Shown here: piece by piece, positions 49,603 to 58,605 of the stretch
Numbering within the stretch: the first letter of the stretch is position 1
Layout of the letters: each line of letters starts with the position of its first letter
NCBI GenBank assembly: GCA_005774545.1
Contig: VAUL01000016.1
Location: 1 to 60,062, forward strand
DNA: 60,062 nt
DNA from: Deltaproteobacteria bacterium
Lineage (GTDB): Bacteria > Desulfobacterota > Desulfuromonadia > Desulfuromonadales > BM103
Direction: 5' to 3'
Made by a program: the position numbers and the translations under genes
Notes under the pieces: model-generated
What the model was told of the DNA's origin: nothing
Databases searched by the model: none
The model's input: only the letters and a program-made list of their open reading frames with translations

Positions 49603-49881
49603 GTGACAAAGGCCGATCTGGTAAATGCGATTGCTGAGCAGGCGGGACTGAGCAAAGCCGATGCCGAGAAAGCCCTGAAGGCTTTCACCGGCGCCGTGAC
49701 CAAGGCCCTCAAGGCTGGCGAGAAGGTGTCCCTGGTCGGGTTTGGCACGTTCAGCGTGGGGCAGCGTGCCGCGCGGACCGGAAAGAACCCCCAAACCGGC
49801 GCCAAGATCAAGATTGCTGCCGCCAAGTCTCCGAAGTTCAAGGCTGGCAAAGCTCTGAAGGACGCCGTCAACAAGAAGTAA
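49603..49881 (+). CDS. hup: HU family DNA-binding protein
   Basis: A 92-residue histone-like protein that bends and compacts [23 protein letters not shown] at the start and the conserved [21 protein letters not shown] in the DNA-binding arm are diagnostic. TGGAGG lies before the GTG start. Adjacent to lon, as in many proteobacteria. HU may also serve the phage integration reaction (inference). Confidence 0.97.
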   Translation: MTKADLVNAIAEQAGLSKADAEKALKAFTGAVTKALKAGEKVSLVGFGTFSVGQRAARTGKNPQTGAKIKIAAAKSPKFKAGKALKDAVNKK

Positions 49882-50003
49882 GTTCATAGGTGCGGCCGCC
49901 GCTACAGGGCGGTGGCCGCACCTTGTCGAGTCACAACAGGAAGCGGAGCAGGGGGCCGGGTGTCTCCTCGACCTTTTGCCCGTTTCCTTTTTCTGTCTGT
50001 TGC

Positions 50004-50080
50004 GGGGCCGTAGTAGAGTCGGTTACAACGCCGGCCTGTCACGCCGGAGGTCGCGGGTTCGAGTCCCGTCGGCCCCGCCA
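50004..50080 (+). tRNA. tRNA-Asp (anticodon GUC), copy 1
   Basis: Acceptor GGGGCCG/CGGCCCC, anticodon loop CTGTCAC carrying GTC, T-loop TTCGAGT and encoded CCA. Confidence 0.96.
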
Positions 50081-50087
50081 TTCTTAA

Positions 50088-50163
50088 GGGCGAATAGCTC
50101 AGCTGGGAGAGCATCGGTCTTACAAACCGAGGGTCACAGGTTCGAGCCCTGTTTCGCCCACCA
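50088..50163 (+). tRNA. tRNA-Val (anticodon UAC)
   Basis: Acceptor GGGCGAA/TTCGCCC, anticodon loop CTTACAA carrying TAC, T-loop TTCGAGC and encoded CCA. Confidence 0.96.
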
Positions 50164-50186
50164 GATCATACGATCACCACAAATCA

Positions 50187-50263
50187 GGGGCTGTAGTAGA
50201 GACGGTTACAACGCCGGCCTGTCACGCCGGAGGTCGCGGGTTCGAGTCCCGTCAGCCCCGCCA
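50187..50263 (+). tRNA. tRNA-Asp (anticodon GUC), copy 2
   Basis: Nearly identical to copy 1; the acceptor is GGGGCTG/CAGCCCC, so a C-G pair has become T-A by a compensatory double change, which keeps the stem paired. Confidence 0.96.
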
Positions 50264-50269
50264 TTTTTC

Positions 50270-50307
50270 GCCAGGAGGCGACCGGAAACGGTCGCCTCCT
50301 GGCATTT
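50270..50307 (+). terminator. strong terminator of the tRNA-Asp/Val/Asp operon
   Basis: A 15-bp perfect stem GCCAGGAGGCGACCG (50270-50284) / CGGTCGCCTCCTGGC (50289-50303) with a GAAA loop, then ATTTT. The U-run is short, but the stem is very strong. Confidence 0.85.
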
Positions 50308-50332
50308 TGGGCAACAGGGTGCGCGACGGTTG

Positions 50333-50362
50333 TTGACGTACAGTCTCCGCAGTCACTACAAT
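50333..50362 (+). promoter_or_regulatory. promoter of the PpiC-cytochrome cluster
   Basis: TTGACG (50333-50338), 18 bases, TACAAT (50357-50362); 58 bases before the PpiC ATG. A good sigma-70 match. Confidence 0.65.
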
Positions 50363-50419
50363 AGGCAGGATAACGAGCAGAATAAATCTACAAGTGTTTC
50401 AAGAGAGGACGGCTCAAAA

Positions 50420-51370
50420 ATGAACATGCCTGTCAAATATGGCTTCGCGTTGCTTCTCCTGCTGTCAATCAGTGTGCGGGCGGACTATGTCCTGGCCGCG
50501 GCCGAGGCCGGGTTCATCGCCAAGGTCGGCAATGTTGCGGTGACCGAGCAGGATCTGCAGCGGGAAATCGAAAAGCGGATTCCCATGCAGGTGAGCTTCC
50601 ATGGCGGCATGAAGCAGGAGAAACTCGACAAGATCCGCGCCGAGGCCAAGGAGGCCCTGATTGTCCGCTCCTACAAGGTTCAGTATGCGCTGGACAATGA
50701 AATCGCCGTCGATCCCAAGGCTTTTGACGCCGAGTGGTCTGCCGCTCTGGCGAAGACGCCGCAACTCGGGCAGATCCCGGCCGCCCAGCAGGAGTATCTG
50801 AAGAAGGAACTCTATCTCGACCTGCTCGCCAAGGTGGCCGAGGACAGGGCGGTTGCCGGCAAGGTGTCGGTCACCGATGCCGACATCAAGGCTTACTACG
50901 ACAAGAATCGCAGCCAGTTCCTGCGCGCCAAGCTGTTCAAGGCCAGTCACATTTTCGTCAAGGTCGATCCGGGCGAGACGGCCGAATCGAAGGAGTTGAA
51001 GCGCCAGAAGGCCGAGAAGCTCCTGGAGCGGGCCAAAAGCGGCGAGGATTTCTACAACCTCGCCTATTACGAGTCCGATGACCGGAGTCGCTATGTCGGC
51101 GGCAGCCTCGGGAGCTTTCATGCCAACCAGATGGTCCCCGAATTCAGCAACGTCATGCAGAAGATGAAACCCGGCGATGTCGCCGGGCCGATCAAGACGC
51201 TTTACGGTTATCACATCGTCAAGCTTGACGATGTCCAGCCCGAGAAGCAGATGTCCTTCGAGGAGTCGGCGGACAATATCAGGACGCGGCTGACCGAAGA
51301 GCGCCGGACCGGTTTGTATGAGGCCTGGATGGATTCGCTGCGCAAGAAGTATCCTCTGCAGACGCCCTGA
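50420..51370 (+). CDS. periplasmic PpiC/SurA-type peptidyl-prolyl isomerase
   Basis: A 316-residue exported foldase with a signal peptide (MNMPVKYGFALLLLLSISV ... VLA), a SurA-like N-terminal helical region and a parvulin domain (about residues 165-275: KASHIFVKVDPG ... GGSLGSFHANQMVPEF ... YGYHIVKLDD). The ATG at 50420 is followed by the signal peptide and preceded by AGAGAGGAC. It heads a cluster with an NHL lipoprotein and two cytochromes, so it may help fold those proteins (inference). Confidence 0.85.
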   Translation: MNMPVKYGFALLLLLSISVRADYVLAAAEAGFIAKVGNVAVTEQDLQREIEKRIPMQVSFHGGMKQEKLDKIRAEAKEALIVRSYKVQYALDNEIAVDPKAFDAEWSAALAKTPQLGQIPAAQQEYLKKELYLDLLAKVAEDRAVAGKVSVTDADIKAYYDKNRSQFLRAKLFKASHIFVKVDPGETAESKELKRQKAEKLLERAKSGEDFYNLAYYESDDRSRYVGGSLGSFHANQMVPEFSNVMQKMKPGDVAGPIKTLYGYHIVKLDDVQPEKQMSFEESADNIRTRLTEERRTGLYEAWMDSLRKKYPLQTP

Positions 51371-51386
51371 TCGTCGGGCCTGAGCC

Positions 51387-52418
51387 GTGAGCCGGTTCTT
51401 CCTTCTCCTGGCCGGGTTGCTGGCATTGAGCGGTTGCGGCGGCGGCCGGCCGATCGTCTGGCAGGAGGCGGGGGTCGATCTGGTCTGGCCTCCGCCTCCC
51501 GAGCCGCCGCGGATCAGTTACCTGCGCAGTCTTTCGGGTCCCGCCGATTTCCAGGGGGAGAACAAGACCGGCCGGGCGTTCCGTTGGCTGTTGGGTGATG
51601 ACGGCCAGGATTGGCCGTTGCTGGCTCCCTATGCGGTTGCCCCGGACGATGGCGGCCTCCTTTGGGTGGCCGACAGCGGCGCCCGCATGCTTTATCGCTT
51701 CGATTTGCTGCGCGGCAGGGTCGACTACATCCAGGAATCGAACGGTGTCCGTCTCGTTACGCCGTCGGGGGTTGCTGTAGACAGCCCCGGTCGGAGGGTT
51801 TTCGTTGCCGACGCCGACCTGGCCAAGATCCTGGTTTTCGATCTCGAGGGGCAGTTGCTGGAGCAGTGGGCCCCTCCGGAAGGTTTCAGGCGTCCGGCCG
51901 GTCTGGCGCTTGACGGATCGCGCCGGCTTTATGCCGCGGACGTTATGGCCGGGCAGATTTTTGTCTTTGGTCCGGACGGGAACGTGGTCGGCCGGCGCGG
52001 CAGCCGGGTCAGCAGCGACGGGCTCTTCCGCCGTCCCGTATCGATAGCGATCGGCCCGCGCGACGAGTTGCTGGTCAACGAATCGATGGGCTTCCAGGTC
52101 GAAGTGCAAGATGCCCGGGGGGAGTTGCTTGGAACCATCGGCCGCCTCGGGGACGGACCGGGGATGTTCGCCAGGCCGCGCGGCTTGGCGGTCTCTCGCG
52201 AAGGGCATGTTTTTGTTACCGATGCGGCATTTGACAATGTCCAGGTCTTCGATTTGGCCGGACGGCTGCTGCTGCATTTCGGTTCCGCCGGCAGCGGGCC
52301 CGGGCAGTTCAATCTGCCGGCCGGGCTTGCCCTGGACCGCGAAGGGCGCTTGTTCGTTGCGGATTCGTACAACCACCGCATCCAGGTTTTCCAGTTCACA
52401 CCGGATGGGAAAAGGTGA
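51387..52418 (+). CDS. NHL-repeat lipoprotein
   Basis: A 343-residue protein with a lipoprotein signal (LLALSGC, Cys near residue 17) and six NHL blades, e.g. RPAGLALDGSRRLYAADVMA, RPRGLAVSREGHVFVTDAAF and LPAGLALDREGRLFVADSYN. It should form a propeller anchored in the outer or inner membrane, facing the periplasm or cell surface. NHL proteins often neighbour multihaem cytochromes in Geobacter-type genomes. GTG start at 51387. Confidence 0.85.
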   Translation: MSRFFLLLAGLLALSGCGGGRPIVWQEAGVDLVWPPPPEPPRISYLRSLSGPADFQGENKTGRAFRWLLGDDGQDWPLLAPYAVAPDDGGLLWVADSGARMLYRFDLLRGRVDYIQESNGVRLVTPSGVAVDSPGRRVFVADADLAKILVFDLEGQLLEQWAPPEGFRRPAGLALDGSRRLYAADVMAGQIFVFGPDGNVVGRRGSRVSSDGLFRRPVSIAIGPRDELLVNESMGFQVEVQDARGELLGTIGRLGDGPGMFARPRGLAVSREGHVFVTDAAFDNVQVFDLAGRLLLHFGSAGSGPGQFNLPAGLALDREGRLFVADSYNHRIQVFQFTPDGKR

Positions 52419-52491
52419 TTGCGGGCGCGATGTGCAATCGGTGTGATTGTTGCATCCGTGAGCCTGTGCCCTTTATGGAGTCTCGGTATAC

Positions 52492-53394
52492 ATGACCCAT
52501 ACGCCAACAAAAATCGGTTTTCTGCTGGTCTCGATGTTTGTCGTCGGTGCGCTGGTCGTGCCAGGAGTGCCGGCTGCCCCCGGAGATCCCCCTCCCGGTT
52601 CGATTACGCTTCCCACCAACCGACACAACCTTTCCAGTTTTGCCGCCGCCGGTCAGGTCCGGGCGATTTCCTCCCCGGAAGGTGACCAGATCTGCATCTT
52701 CTGCCATACGCCGCACGGTGCCGCGGCAGAAGGGCCGTTGTGGAACCGCAACGCCCCGACGGGGGTGTTCCCGCTGTATTCCGGTACTCTGGCCATCAAG
52801 GGGGATATCCCCGGCGCGGCGAATCCGGCGGCCCCGGATACCACCAAGTACCGGACCACGGATCCTGGCGACCCGAATTTCGTTTATCCGAACGGCTCTT
52901 CGCGGTTGTGCATGTCCTGCCACGACGGGGTGACCGCGGTCAATATCCTGCGAAACGGCGGCACCATCTCCATGGTTGCCAACCCGGCGCTGCTCGATCC
53001 GGACGGCTCCCTCAAGGGGACTCTCCCCAACATCGGTGCCGGTGGCACCGCGATCGGTTCGGTGATCGATCTGTCGACGTCGCACCCGATCTCCTTCGTC
53101 TATACCGACAACATTGTCAACACGATCATCAACCCCGCCTATATTGCCGCGGGGTTGCCCGATCGTTACGACGGCCCCGGTTCCTTCGTGGCCACCGTCG
53201 ACACCCCGCTGGACAGCCAGGGGCGCATGCAGTGCACAACCTGTCACGATCCCCATCAGGATACGAGTCTGGTCAATGCCAGCCTGCCTCCTTTCTGGCG
53301 GCAGACCTCGGGGGCCGACCCTTACGGGGACGTCTGCAACAATTGTCACCAGACGGCCGCGTCGCCGGCGAGCCCTGTTCATCCGCCACTCTGA
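52492..53394 (+). CDS. tetrahaem c-type cytochrome
   Basis: A 300-residue exported protein. A signal peptide (residues 1-28, IGFLLVSMFVVGALVVPGV) is followed by four haem motifs: CIFCH, CMSCH, CTTCH and CNNCH. Each CH is followed by its usual H-x-P context in two of them (CHTPHG, CHDPHQ), the doubled-CXXCH type pattern. GGAG precedes the ATG. Probably a periplasmic electron carrier. Confidence 0.9.
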   Translation: MTHTPTKIGFLLVSMFVVGALVVPGVPAAPGDPPPGSITLPTNRHNLSSFAAAGQVRAISSPEGDQICIFCHTPHGAAAEGPLWNRNAPTGVFPLYSGTLAIKGDIPGAANPAAPDTTKYRTTDPGDPNFVYPNGSSRLCMSCHDGVTAVNILRNGGTISMVANPALLDPDGSLKGTLPNIGAGGTAIGSVIDLSTSHPISFVYTDNIVNTIINPAYIAAGLPDRYDGPGSFVATVDTPLDSQGRMQCTTCHDPHQDTSLVNASLPPFWRQTSGADPYGDVCNNCHQTAASPASPVHPPL

Positions 53395-53421
53395 AAACCG
53401 AGCACGGGATATTTTGAGATC

Positions 53422-54561
53422 ATGCCGACTTATTCAAGGGTGATGGCGAGGGCTCTGTGCAAGGCTGCTCCGATGCTTCTGCTAGGGGTTGTCGTCCTGT
53501 TGGCCGGGGCGCCCGCCCCTGCGCTCGCGGCTTCCGGCAAGGGATTGCTGCAGGGGAGTCATGCCAGTCGCGGGCAACTGCCGAAAAGCTGCCGGTCCTG
53601 CCACATGGGGATGACGATGGCGCTCAGTGGCGAAGAGGCGGTTTGCCTCGCCTGCCATGGCGACGCCCAGGCCCGCAACCAGATGGTCGGCAAAGGGGTG
53701 CTCCGAATGGCCGGCAATGCGTCCTTTGCCGATATCGCCGCCGAATTGCGCAAGCCTTACCGGCACCCGACCCTTACTGTCCAGGGGGTGCATCAAAAGT
53801 TCGAGGTGCTTCCTGAGCAGGTGGTGAATGCCGCGCGCCATGCCGAGTGTGTGGACTGCCATAACCCCCATCTGACGGAAAAGGGCCGGCCTTACCGGGG
53901 GCTCAAGGGGCGGCGCGTGGGGAACTTCACCGGTGAGATCGAGCAGGAGTACCAGCTCTGTTACCGCTGCCATTCCGAAAGTGCCAATCTCCCCGGTACC
54001 TCCACGGACAAGCATGCGGAATTCAAGGTCAGCAACCCGTCCTACCATCCGGTGGAAGGGGAGGGGAAGAACACCTACGTCATCAGCCTGAAAGAGCCTT
54101 ATGTGGCCAAGAAGGAACGCCCCGGGGATGTTTCCACGATCAGTTGCAGCGACTGTCACGGCAGCGACAACCCGAACGGCCCGGCCGGTCCGCACGGTTC
54201 GAATTTCGCCGGTCTGCTGAAGCTCAACTACCAGATGGAGGATGGCCGCCCGGAAAGTTCCTTCTCCTACGAACTCTGCTACAAGTGCCACGACCGGACG
54301 AGCATCCTCAACAACGAGAGTTTCCCCTACCACGCCCTGCATATTCAGGGCCGGGTTGCCGGTCAGGGCGGGGCATCGTGCATCGCCTGCCACGATGCCC
54401 ATGGCAGCAGCCAGTATCAGTTCCTGATCCGTTTCGACGAGCAGGTTGTTTTTGAAACCAGGGACGGCAAGCGCAAGTTCGATGCCGAAGGGTATGCCGC
54501 CCGGCATGGCGCCTGTTACCTGAATTGCCACGGGGTTGAGCACAATCCGCTGAAATACTGA
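53422..54561 (+). CDS. multihaem c-type cytochrome (7 CXXCH + 1 CX3CH)
   Basis: A 379-residue exported protein with a signal peptide ending near ALAAS. Haem motifs in order: CRSCH, CLACH, CVDCH, CYRCH, CSDCH, CYKCH, CIACH, and at the C-terminus CYLNCH, which has three residues between the cysteines. If that site binds haem, it is octahaem. It belongs to the doubled-CXXCH group and probably works with the preceding tetrahaem cytochrome. A terminator follows. Confidence 0.9.
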   Translation: MPTYSRVMARALCKAAPMLLLGVVVLLAGAPAPALAASGKGLLQGSHASRGQLPKSCRSCHMGMTMALSGEEAVCLACHGDAQARNQMVGKGVLRMAGNASFADIAAELRKPYRHPTLTVQGVHQKFEVLPEQVVNAARHAECVDCHNPHLTEKGRPYRGLKGRRVGNFTGEIEQEYQLCYRCHSESANLPGTSTDKHAEFKVSNPSYHPVEGEGKNTYVISLKEPYVAKKERPGDVSTISCSDCHGSDNPNGPAGPHGSNFAGLLKLNYQMEDGRPESSFSYELCYKCHDRTSILNNESFPYHALHIQGRVAGQGGASCIACHDAHGSSQYQFLIRFDEQVVFETRDGKRKFDAEGYAARHGACYLNCHGVEHNPLKY

Positions 54562-54592
54562 GCTGTTGCAGATAATTCGCTCGTTGCCCGGT

Positions 54593-54623
54593 GACCGGTC
54601 CGTTCGGGCCGGTCGTGCTTTTT
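54593..54623 (+). terminator. terminator of the cytochrome cluster
   Basis: Nine-base-pair stem GACCGGTCC (54593-54601) / GGGCCGGTC (54606-54614), loop GTTC, then a T-run at 54619-54623. Confidence 0.75.
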
Positions 54624-54686
54624 CAGGTGCGCGAATTTGCGATTGACATACATTTTTCCCGACAATTGTGGTAAATATTAAGGCTA

Positions 54687-55892
54687 ATGCCTGTATTTCA
54701 ATGCAAAATAGGAACGGCGGACGGCCGGGTCCTGGAGCGGGAGTTCGAGGCGACGGACCGGCAGGCGCTGCTGGAGAATCTCGAGGAGCAAGGCTTCTTT
54801 GTTTTTCAGATTCGGCGGGCAGGATTGCGGGGGTTGTTCGGCGCCTCGGGCGGCACCCGTCTGAGCGGCCGGCGCTTCCTGACCCTGAACCAGGAGATGG
54901 TGGTGCTGATCCGCTCGGGGCTGCCGATCCTGCAGGTCCTTGATACCCTCATCGAACGCATGGAAGCCGGGCGGTTGCTGGAAGTCCTGCGGGAGATCCG
55001 CTCCGACGTCAAGGGCGGCGGGGCGTTGTCCGACGCTTTTGCGCGCTTCCCCGGCATGTTCCCGCAGCTTTACGTGGCTTCGTTGCGGGCCGGGGAACAG
55101 TCGGGCGACCTGCCAGTCACGCTGGCGCGCTACATCACCTACCAGAAGCGGGTCGAGGCCATCAAGGCGAAGGTGCGCAGCGCGACGTTCTACCCGTCCC
55201 TGCTGGCGATTGCGGTGGTTGCCGTGCTGACCTTCCTGCTGCTCTACGTCATTCCGAACGTGACCAAGGTCTATACCGATGCCAGCATGGAACTGCCCGT
55301 GCTGACCAGCCTGGTGATCGGCATTTCCAATACGCTGGTGGCGACGCTTCCCGTCTGGCTGCCGCTGCTGGTCGCCGCCGGTTTCGCGCTGCGCCGCCTG
55401 GCGCAAACGGACCGGGGCGGCTATCTGATCGATCGCTGGAAACTGCGGCTGCCGTTTTTTGGCGGATTGTTCAACGAGTACGCCCTGTCGGCCTTCTGCC
55501 GCACCCTGTCGACTACGCTGGCGAGCGGCATCACCGTCGTGCAGTCGATGCAGATGGCCCGCGGGGTGCTCAACAACCGGTTGCTCGAAGAGCGGATGGT
55601 TGCGGCGATCCGCAAGATCCAGGAGGGGACGCGTATCTCCGATGCCCTCGAGCAGACCGGGACATTCCCTGTCCTGGCCTTGCGCATGATCTCCGTCGGC
55701 GAATCGAGCGGTTCGCTGGGCGAGATGCTCACGGATGTTGCCGACTATTACGAGGGCGAGGTCGAGCGCCGCCTCGAGCGTCTGTCGACTCTCGTCGAAC
55801 CGTTGATGATGCTGATCATGGGATTGCTGGTCGGCGGCATCGTGGTCGCGATGTATATGCCGATTTTCCAGTTGGCGGGAACGGTGAGATGA
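54687..55892 (+). CDS. type II secretion/type IV pilus inner membrane protein (GspF/PilC)
   Basis: A 401-residue platform protein with two homologous halves (residues 60-190 and 265-390), each with the family motif (LYVASLRAGEQSGDLPVTL; LALRMISVGESSGSLGEML) and hydrophobic helices between (LLAIAVVAVLTFLLLYVIP). It works with the GspE ATPase in pseudopilus or pilus assembly. A TTGACA at 54643 could be its -35 box, but no clear -10 is seen. Confidence 0.92.
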   Translation: MPVFQCKIGTADGRVLEREFEATDRQALLENLEEQGFFVFQIRRAGLRGLFGASGGTRLSGRRFLTLNQEMVVLIRSGLPILQVLDTLIERMEAGRLLEVLREIRSDVKGGGALSDAFARFPGMFPQLYVASLRAGEQSGDLPVTLARYITYQKRVEAIKAKVRSATFYPSLLAIAVVAVLTFLLLYVIPNVTKVYTDASMELPVLTSLVIGISNTLVATLPVWLPLLVAAGFALRRLAQTDRGGYLIDRWKLRLPFFGGLFNEYALSAFCRTLSTTLASGITVVQSMQMARGVLNNRLLEERMVAAIRKIQEGTRISDALEQTGTFPVLALRMISVGESSGSLGEMLTDVADYYEGEVERRLERLSTLVEPLMMLIMGLLVGGIVVAMYMPIFQLAGTVR

Positions 55893-55952
55893 TTGCGCCG
55901 GGCGATGAGTGCCGCGCGATGGGTGCCTAATAAATCGGGAAACAAGGGCTGA

Positions 55953-57683
55953 ATGGCTTTCGAACGCAAGAAAATCGGTGAAATCCTGGTCGAGATGGGG
56001 AGTCTGGCTCCGGCCGAGATGCGCCTGGTGCTCGACCGCCAGCCTCTGCTCGGGCGGCGGTTCGGCGAGGTTGCGCTCGCCGAGGGGTTGATCGGCGACG
56101 ATGTCCTGGCCCAGGCTCTTGCCCGGCAGTTCGGGCTCGAATTCGTCGATCTCGTCAAGTCGCCGCCGGCCGGCGAACTGGCCGAAACGATTCCCGCCGA
56201 GTTGATGCTGCGCTTCGAGTGCGTGCCGGTGCGCGAGGATGCCGCCGGGCTGACCGTGGCCATCGCCGACCCGACGCGCCTGCGGGCGCTCGATGATCTG
56301 GAGATGCTGCTCGACCGGCGGCTTGAACACGCGGTTGCTCCCAAGGGGCAGATTGCTGCCCTGATCGAGCGGGGACAGGGGTCGCAGCAGGTGCTGCAGG
56401 AGGTGTCCGAGGATTTCAAGCTGCAGTTGGTCAAGGAGACCGACAAGGGTGAGGAAGTCCTCTCCATCGAGAAGCTGACCGAGGATGCCAGCCCCATCAT
56501 CCGCCTCATCGACTCGACGCTGTTCGATGCGCTCAACAAGCGGGCCAGCGACATCCACATCGAAACCAGCCTGGAAGGCGTGGTCATCAAGTACCGGGTC
56601 GACGGGGTGCTGTTCCGTGCCACCGAGCCGCTCGACATCCGCTTCCAGGGGCCGATCATCTCGCGCATCAAGGTCATGAGCGAACTGGACATCGCCGAGC
56701 GGCGCATCCCCCAGGACGGCCGGTTCAAGGTGCGCATGGCAGGGAAGTCGATCGACTTCCGCGTGTCGATCATGCCGAGCATCCACGGCGAGGACGCGGT
56801 TATCCGTATCCTCGACAAGGAGAACATCGCCAAGGATCTGCACGGGCTGACCCTCGACGTGCTCGGCATCGACGAGCGGGAGAAGGTCAGGCTGCGGCGG
56901 AAGATCCGCGAGCCTTACGGGATGGTGCTGGTGACCGGTCCGACCGGTTCCGGCAAGACCACGACCCTGTACGCGGCGATGACCGAGATCTTCAACGAGC
57001 AGGAAAAACTGATCACCATCGAAGATCCGGTCGAATACCAGCTGAAAGGGGTCGTGCAGATCCCGGTCAACGAGAAGAAGGGGCTGACCTTCGCCCGCGG
57101 CCTGCGGTCGATCCTGCGGCACGACCCGGACAAGATCATGGTCGGCGAGATCCGCGACCCGGAAACCGCCCAGATTGCCGTGCAGTCGGCCTTGACCGGC
57201 CACCTGGTGTTCACGACGGTGCACGCCAACAACGTCTTCGACGTGCTCGGCCGTTTTCTGCACATGGGGATCGATCCCCACAACTTCGTTTCCTGTCTCA
57301 ATTGCGTGCTGGCCCAGCGCCTGGTGCGCAAGATCTGCACGCACTGCAAGCGGCCGGTTTCCTACAGTCGGGAGATGCTGGACGATGCCGGGCTCGACGG
57401 CGCGCGCTACGAACACCACCCGTTTTTCGAAGGAGGGGGGTGCCGGGAGTGCAACGGTCAGGGTTATCACGGCCGTTCGGCGATCGTCGAGTTGCTCGAA
57501 CTTACTGACGATCTGCGCGAGATGATTCTCGACAAGACGCCGATCAGCCAGCTCAAGGAGGCGGCGCGTGCCGCCGGCACCCTGTTCCTGCGCGAATCGG
57601 CGGTCAACAAGATGCTCGCCGGACTCACGACCCTGGAAGAGATCAACCGGGTCACGTTTGCCGAGAAGGTCGGGGCGCTATGA
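55953..57683 (+). CDS. type II secretion/pilus assembly ATPase (GspE/PilB)
   Basis: A 576-residue ATPase. The N-terminal MshEN domain (FERKKIGEILVEMGSLAPAE) is followed by the ATPase with Walker [11 protein letters not shown], Asp box ITIEDPVEYQ, Walker B RSILRHDPDKIMVGEIRDPETA and the His box. A zinc-type CTHCKR ... CRECNG tetracysteine region, common to GspE/PilB, lies at about residues 465-500. It powers the GspF platform. Confidence 0.95.
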   Translation: MAFERKKIGEILVEMGSLAPAEMRLVLDRQPLLGRRFGEVALAEGLIGDDVLAQALARQFGLEFVDLVKSPPAGELAETIPAELMLRFECVPVREDAAGLTVAIADPTRLRALDDLEMLLDRRLEHAVAPKGQIAALIERGQGSQQVLQEVSEDFKLQLVKETDKGEEVLSIEKLTEDASPIIRLIDSTLFDALNKRASDIHIETSLEGVVIKYRVDGVLFRATEPLDIRFQGPIISRIKVMSELDIAERRIPQDGRFKVRMAGKSIDFRVSIMPSIHGEDAVIRILDKENIAKDLHGLTLDVLGIDEREKVRLRRKIREPYGMVLVTGPTGSGKTTTLYAAMTEIFNEQEKLITIEDPVEYQLKGVVQIPVNEKKGLTFARGLRSILRHDPDKIMVGEIRDPETAQIAVQSALTGHLVFTTVHANNVFDVLGRFLHMGIDPHNFVSCLNCVLAQRLVRKICTHCKRPVSYSREMLDDAGLDGARYEHHPFFEGGGCRECNGQGYHGRSAIVELLELTDDLREMILDKTPISQLKEAARAAGTLFLRESAVNKMLAGLTTLEEINRVTFAEKVGAL

Positions 57684-58594
57684 TCAAGCGCAGCTACATC
57701 GGGCTCGATCTGGGCGCCGGGCAGATGACCGCGGTGGCCCTGCAGCGCAGCCGCCCGGCGGTGCGATTGGGCGGTGTGCGCAGCGAAGCGTTCGCCGGCA
57801 TCCTGGAGCCTTCCAGTCGCCAGCCGAACGTGACCGATCCGCGGCGTTTCGTCGAGGTCCTGAAGCGGGTGCTCGATCCCCTGTCCGGCGGCGAGGAGCG
57901 GGTCGCGCTGTCGCTGCCGGACCGCCTCGGGCGTCTTTACCTGCTGGAAACCGAGGCGGCCTTCAAAACCCGCCAGGAAGGGATCGACATCCTCAAGTGG
58001 CGGCTCAAGGGGAACCTGCCGGCGCCGCCCCAGCAGGTCCAGATCGACTACCAGGTCATGGAGCGGCGGGAGGACGGCCGCCAGCGCTGTATCGTCGCGG
58101 CCATCGCCCGCCCCGTGATCGAGCAGTTCGAAGAGCTGTTCGAGGCGGCCGGCCGGCATGCGGTGCGGGTCGACTTCCATTCCCTGTGCCTGTACAACTA
58201 CTATCAGCCGCGCCTCGATCTGGGCGAGGAGTTTTTCCTGGTCGGGGTTGAAAACGGCCAGCTTGAGATGATGTATTTTGCCGGGAAGGTGCTGGCTTAC
58301 CACCGCGTGCGCGATCTGCGCGCCGAGCCGGAGCCTCTGTTCCGGGAGTTGTCGCGTTCCCTGGCCGATGCGGCGGCGACCCACCCGGTCATGCAGCGCT
58401 GTCCGGTGTTCGCCCACTTCGACCCCGATCTCCCGGCAACGTTGCGGGAGGTGCTCGCTTCGACGCTGGAGCGCGAAGTCCGGGTCCTCGATCCGCAACT
58501 GAAACGTTTCGCCGGCGGAGCGACGATCGGGCTGCCGGCCAACGGCGGGGTGCTGGCGGCGATCAGCGCCGCCGAGCAACTGATGCTTACCTGA
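57680..58594 (+). CDS. PilM-like pilus/secretion assembly protein
   Basis: A 304-residue protein with an actin-like opening (MIKRSYIGLDLGAGQMTAVAL) that recalls PilM and the cytoplasmic part of GspL. LSLPDRLGRLYLLETEAAFK and DYQVMERREDGRQRCIVAAIA fit this. It overlaps GspE by 4 bases. It is less conserved than classical PilM. Confidence 0.75.
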   Translation: MIKRSYIGLDLGAGQMTAVALQRSRPAVRLGGVRSEAFAGILEPSSRQPNVTDPRRFVEVLKRVLDPLSGGEERVALSLPDRLGRLYLLETEAAFKTRQEGIDILKWRLKGNLPAPPQQVQIDYQVMERREDGRQRCIVAAIARPVIEQFEELFEAAGRHAVRVDFHSLCLYNYYQPRLDLGEEFFLVGVENGQLEMMYFAGKVLAYHRVRDLRAEPEPLFRELSRSLADAAATHPVMQRCPVFAHFDPDLPATLREVLASTLEREVRVLDPQLKRFAGGATIGLPANGGVLAAISAAEQLMLT

Positions 58595-58605
58595 CGGACC
58601 TGACC

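Noticed and set aside
54684-57470. Very long open frame (928 codons) on the minus strand opposite GspF and GspE
   Set aside because: It is an antisense shadow of two clearly identified genes in GC-rich DNA; the translation is low-complexity His/Asp/Gln/Arg-rich and has no domain.
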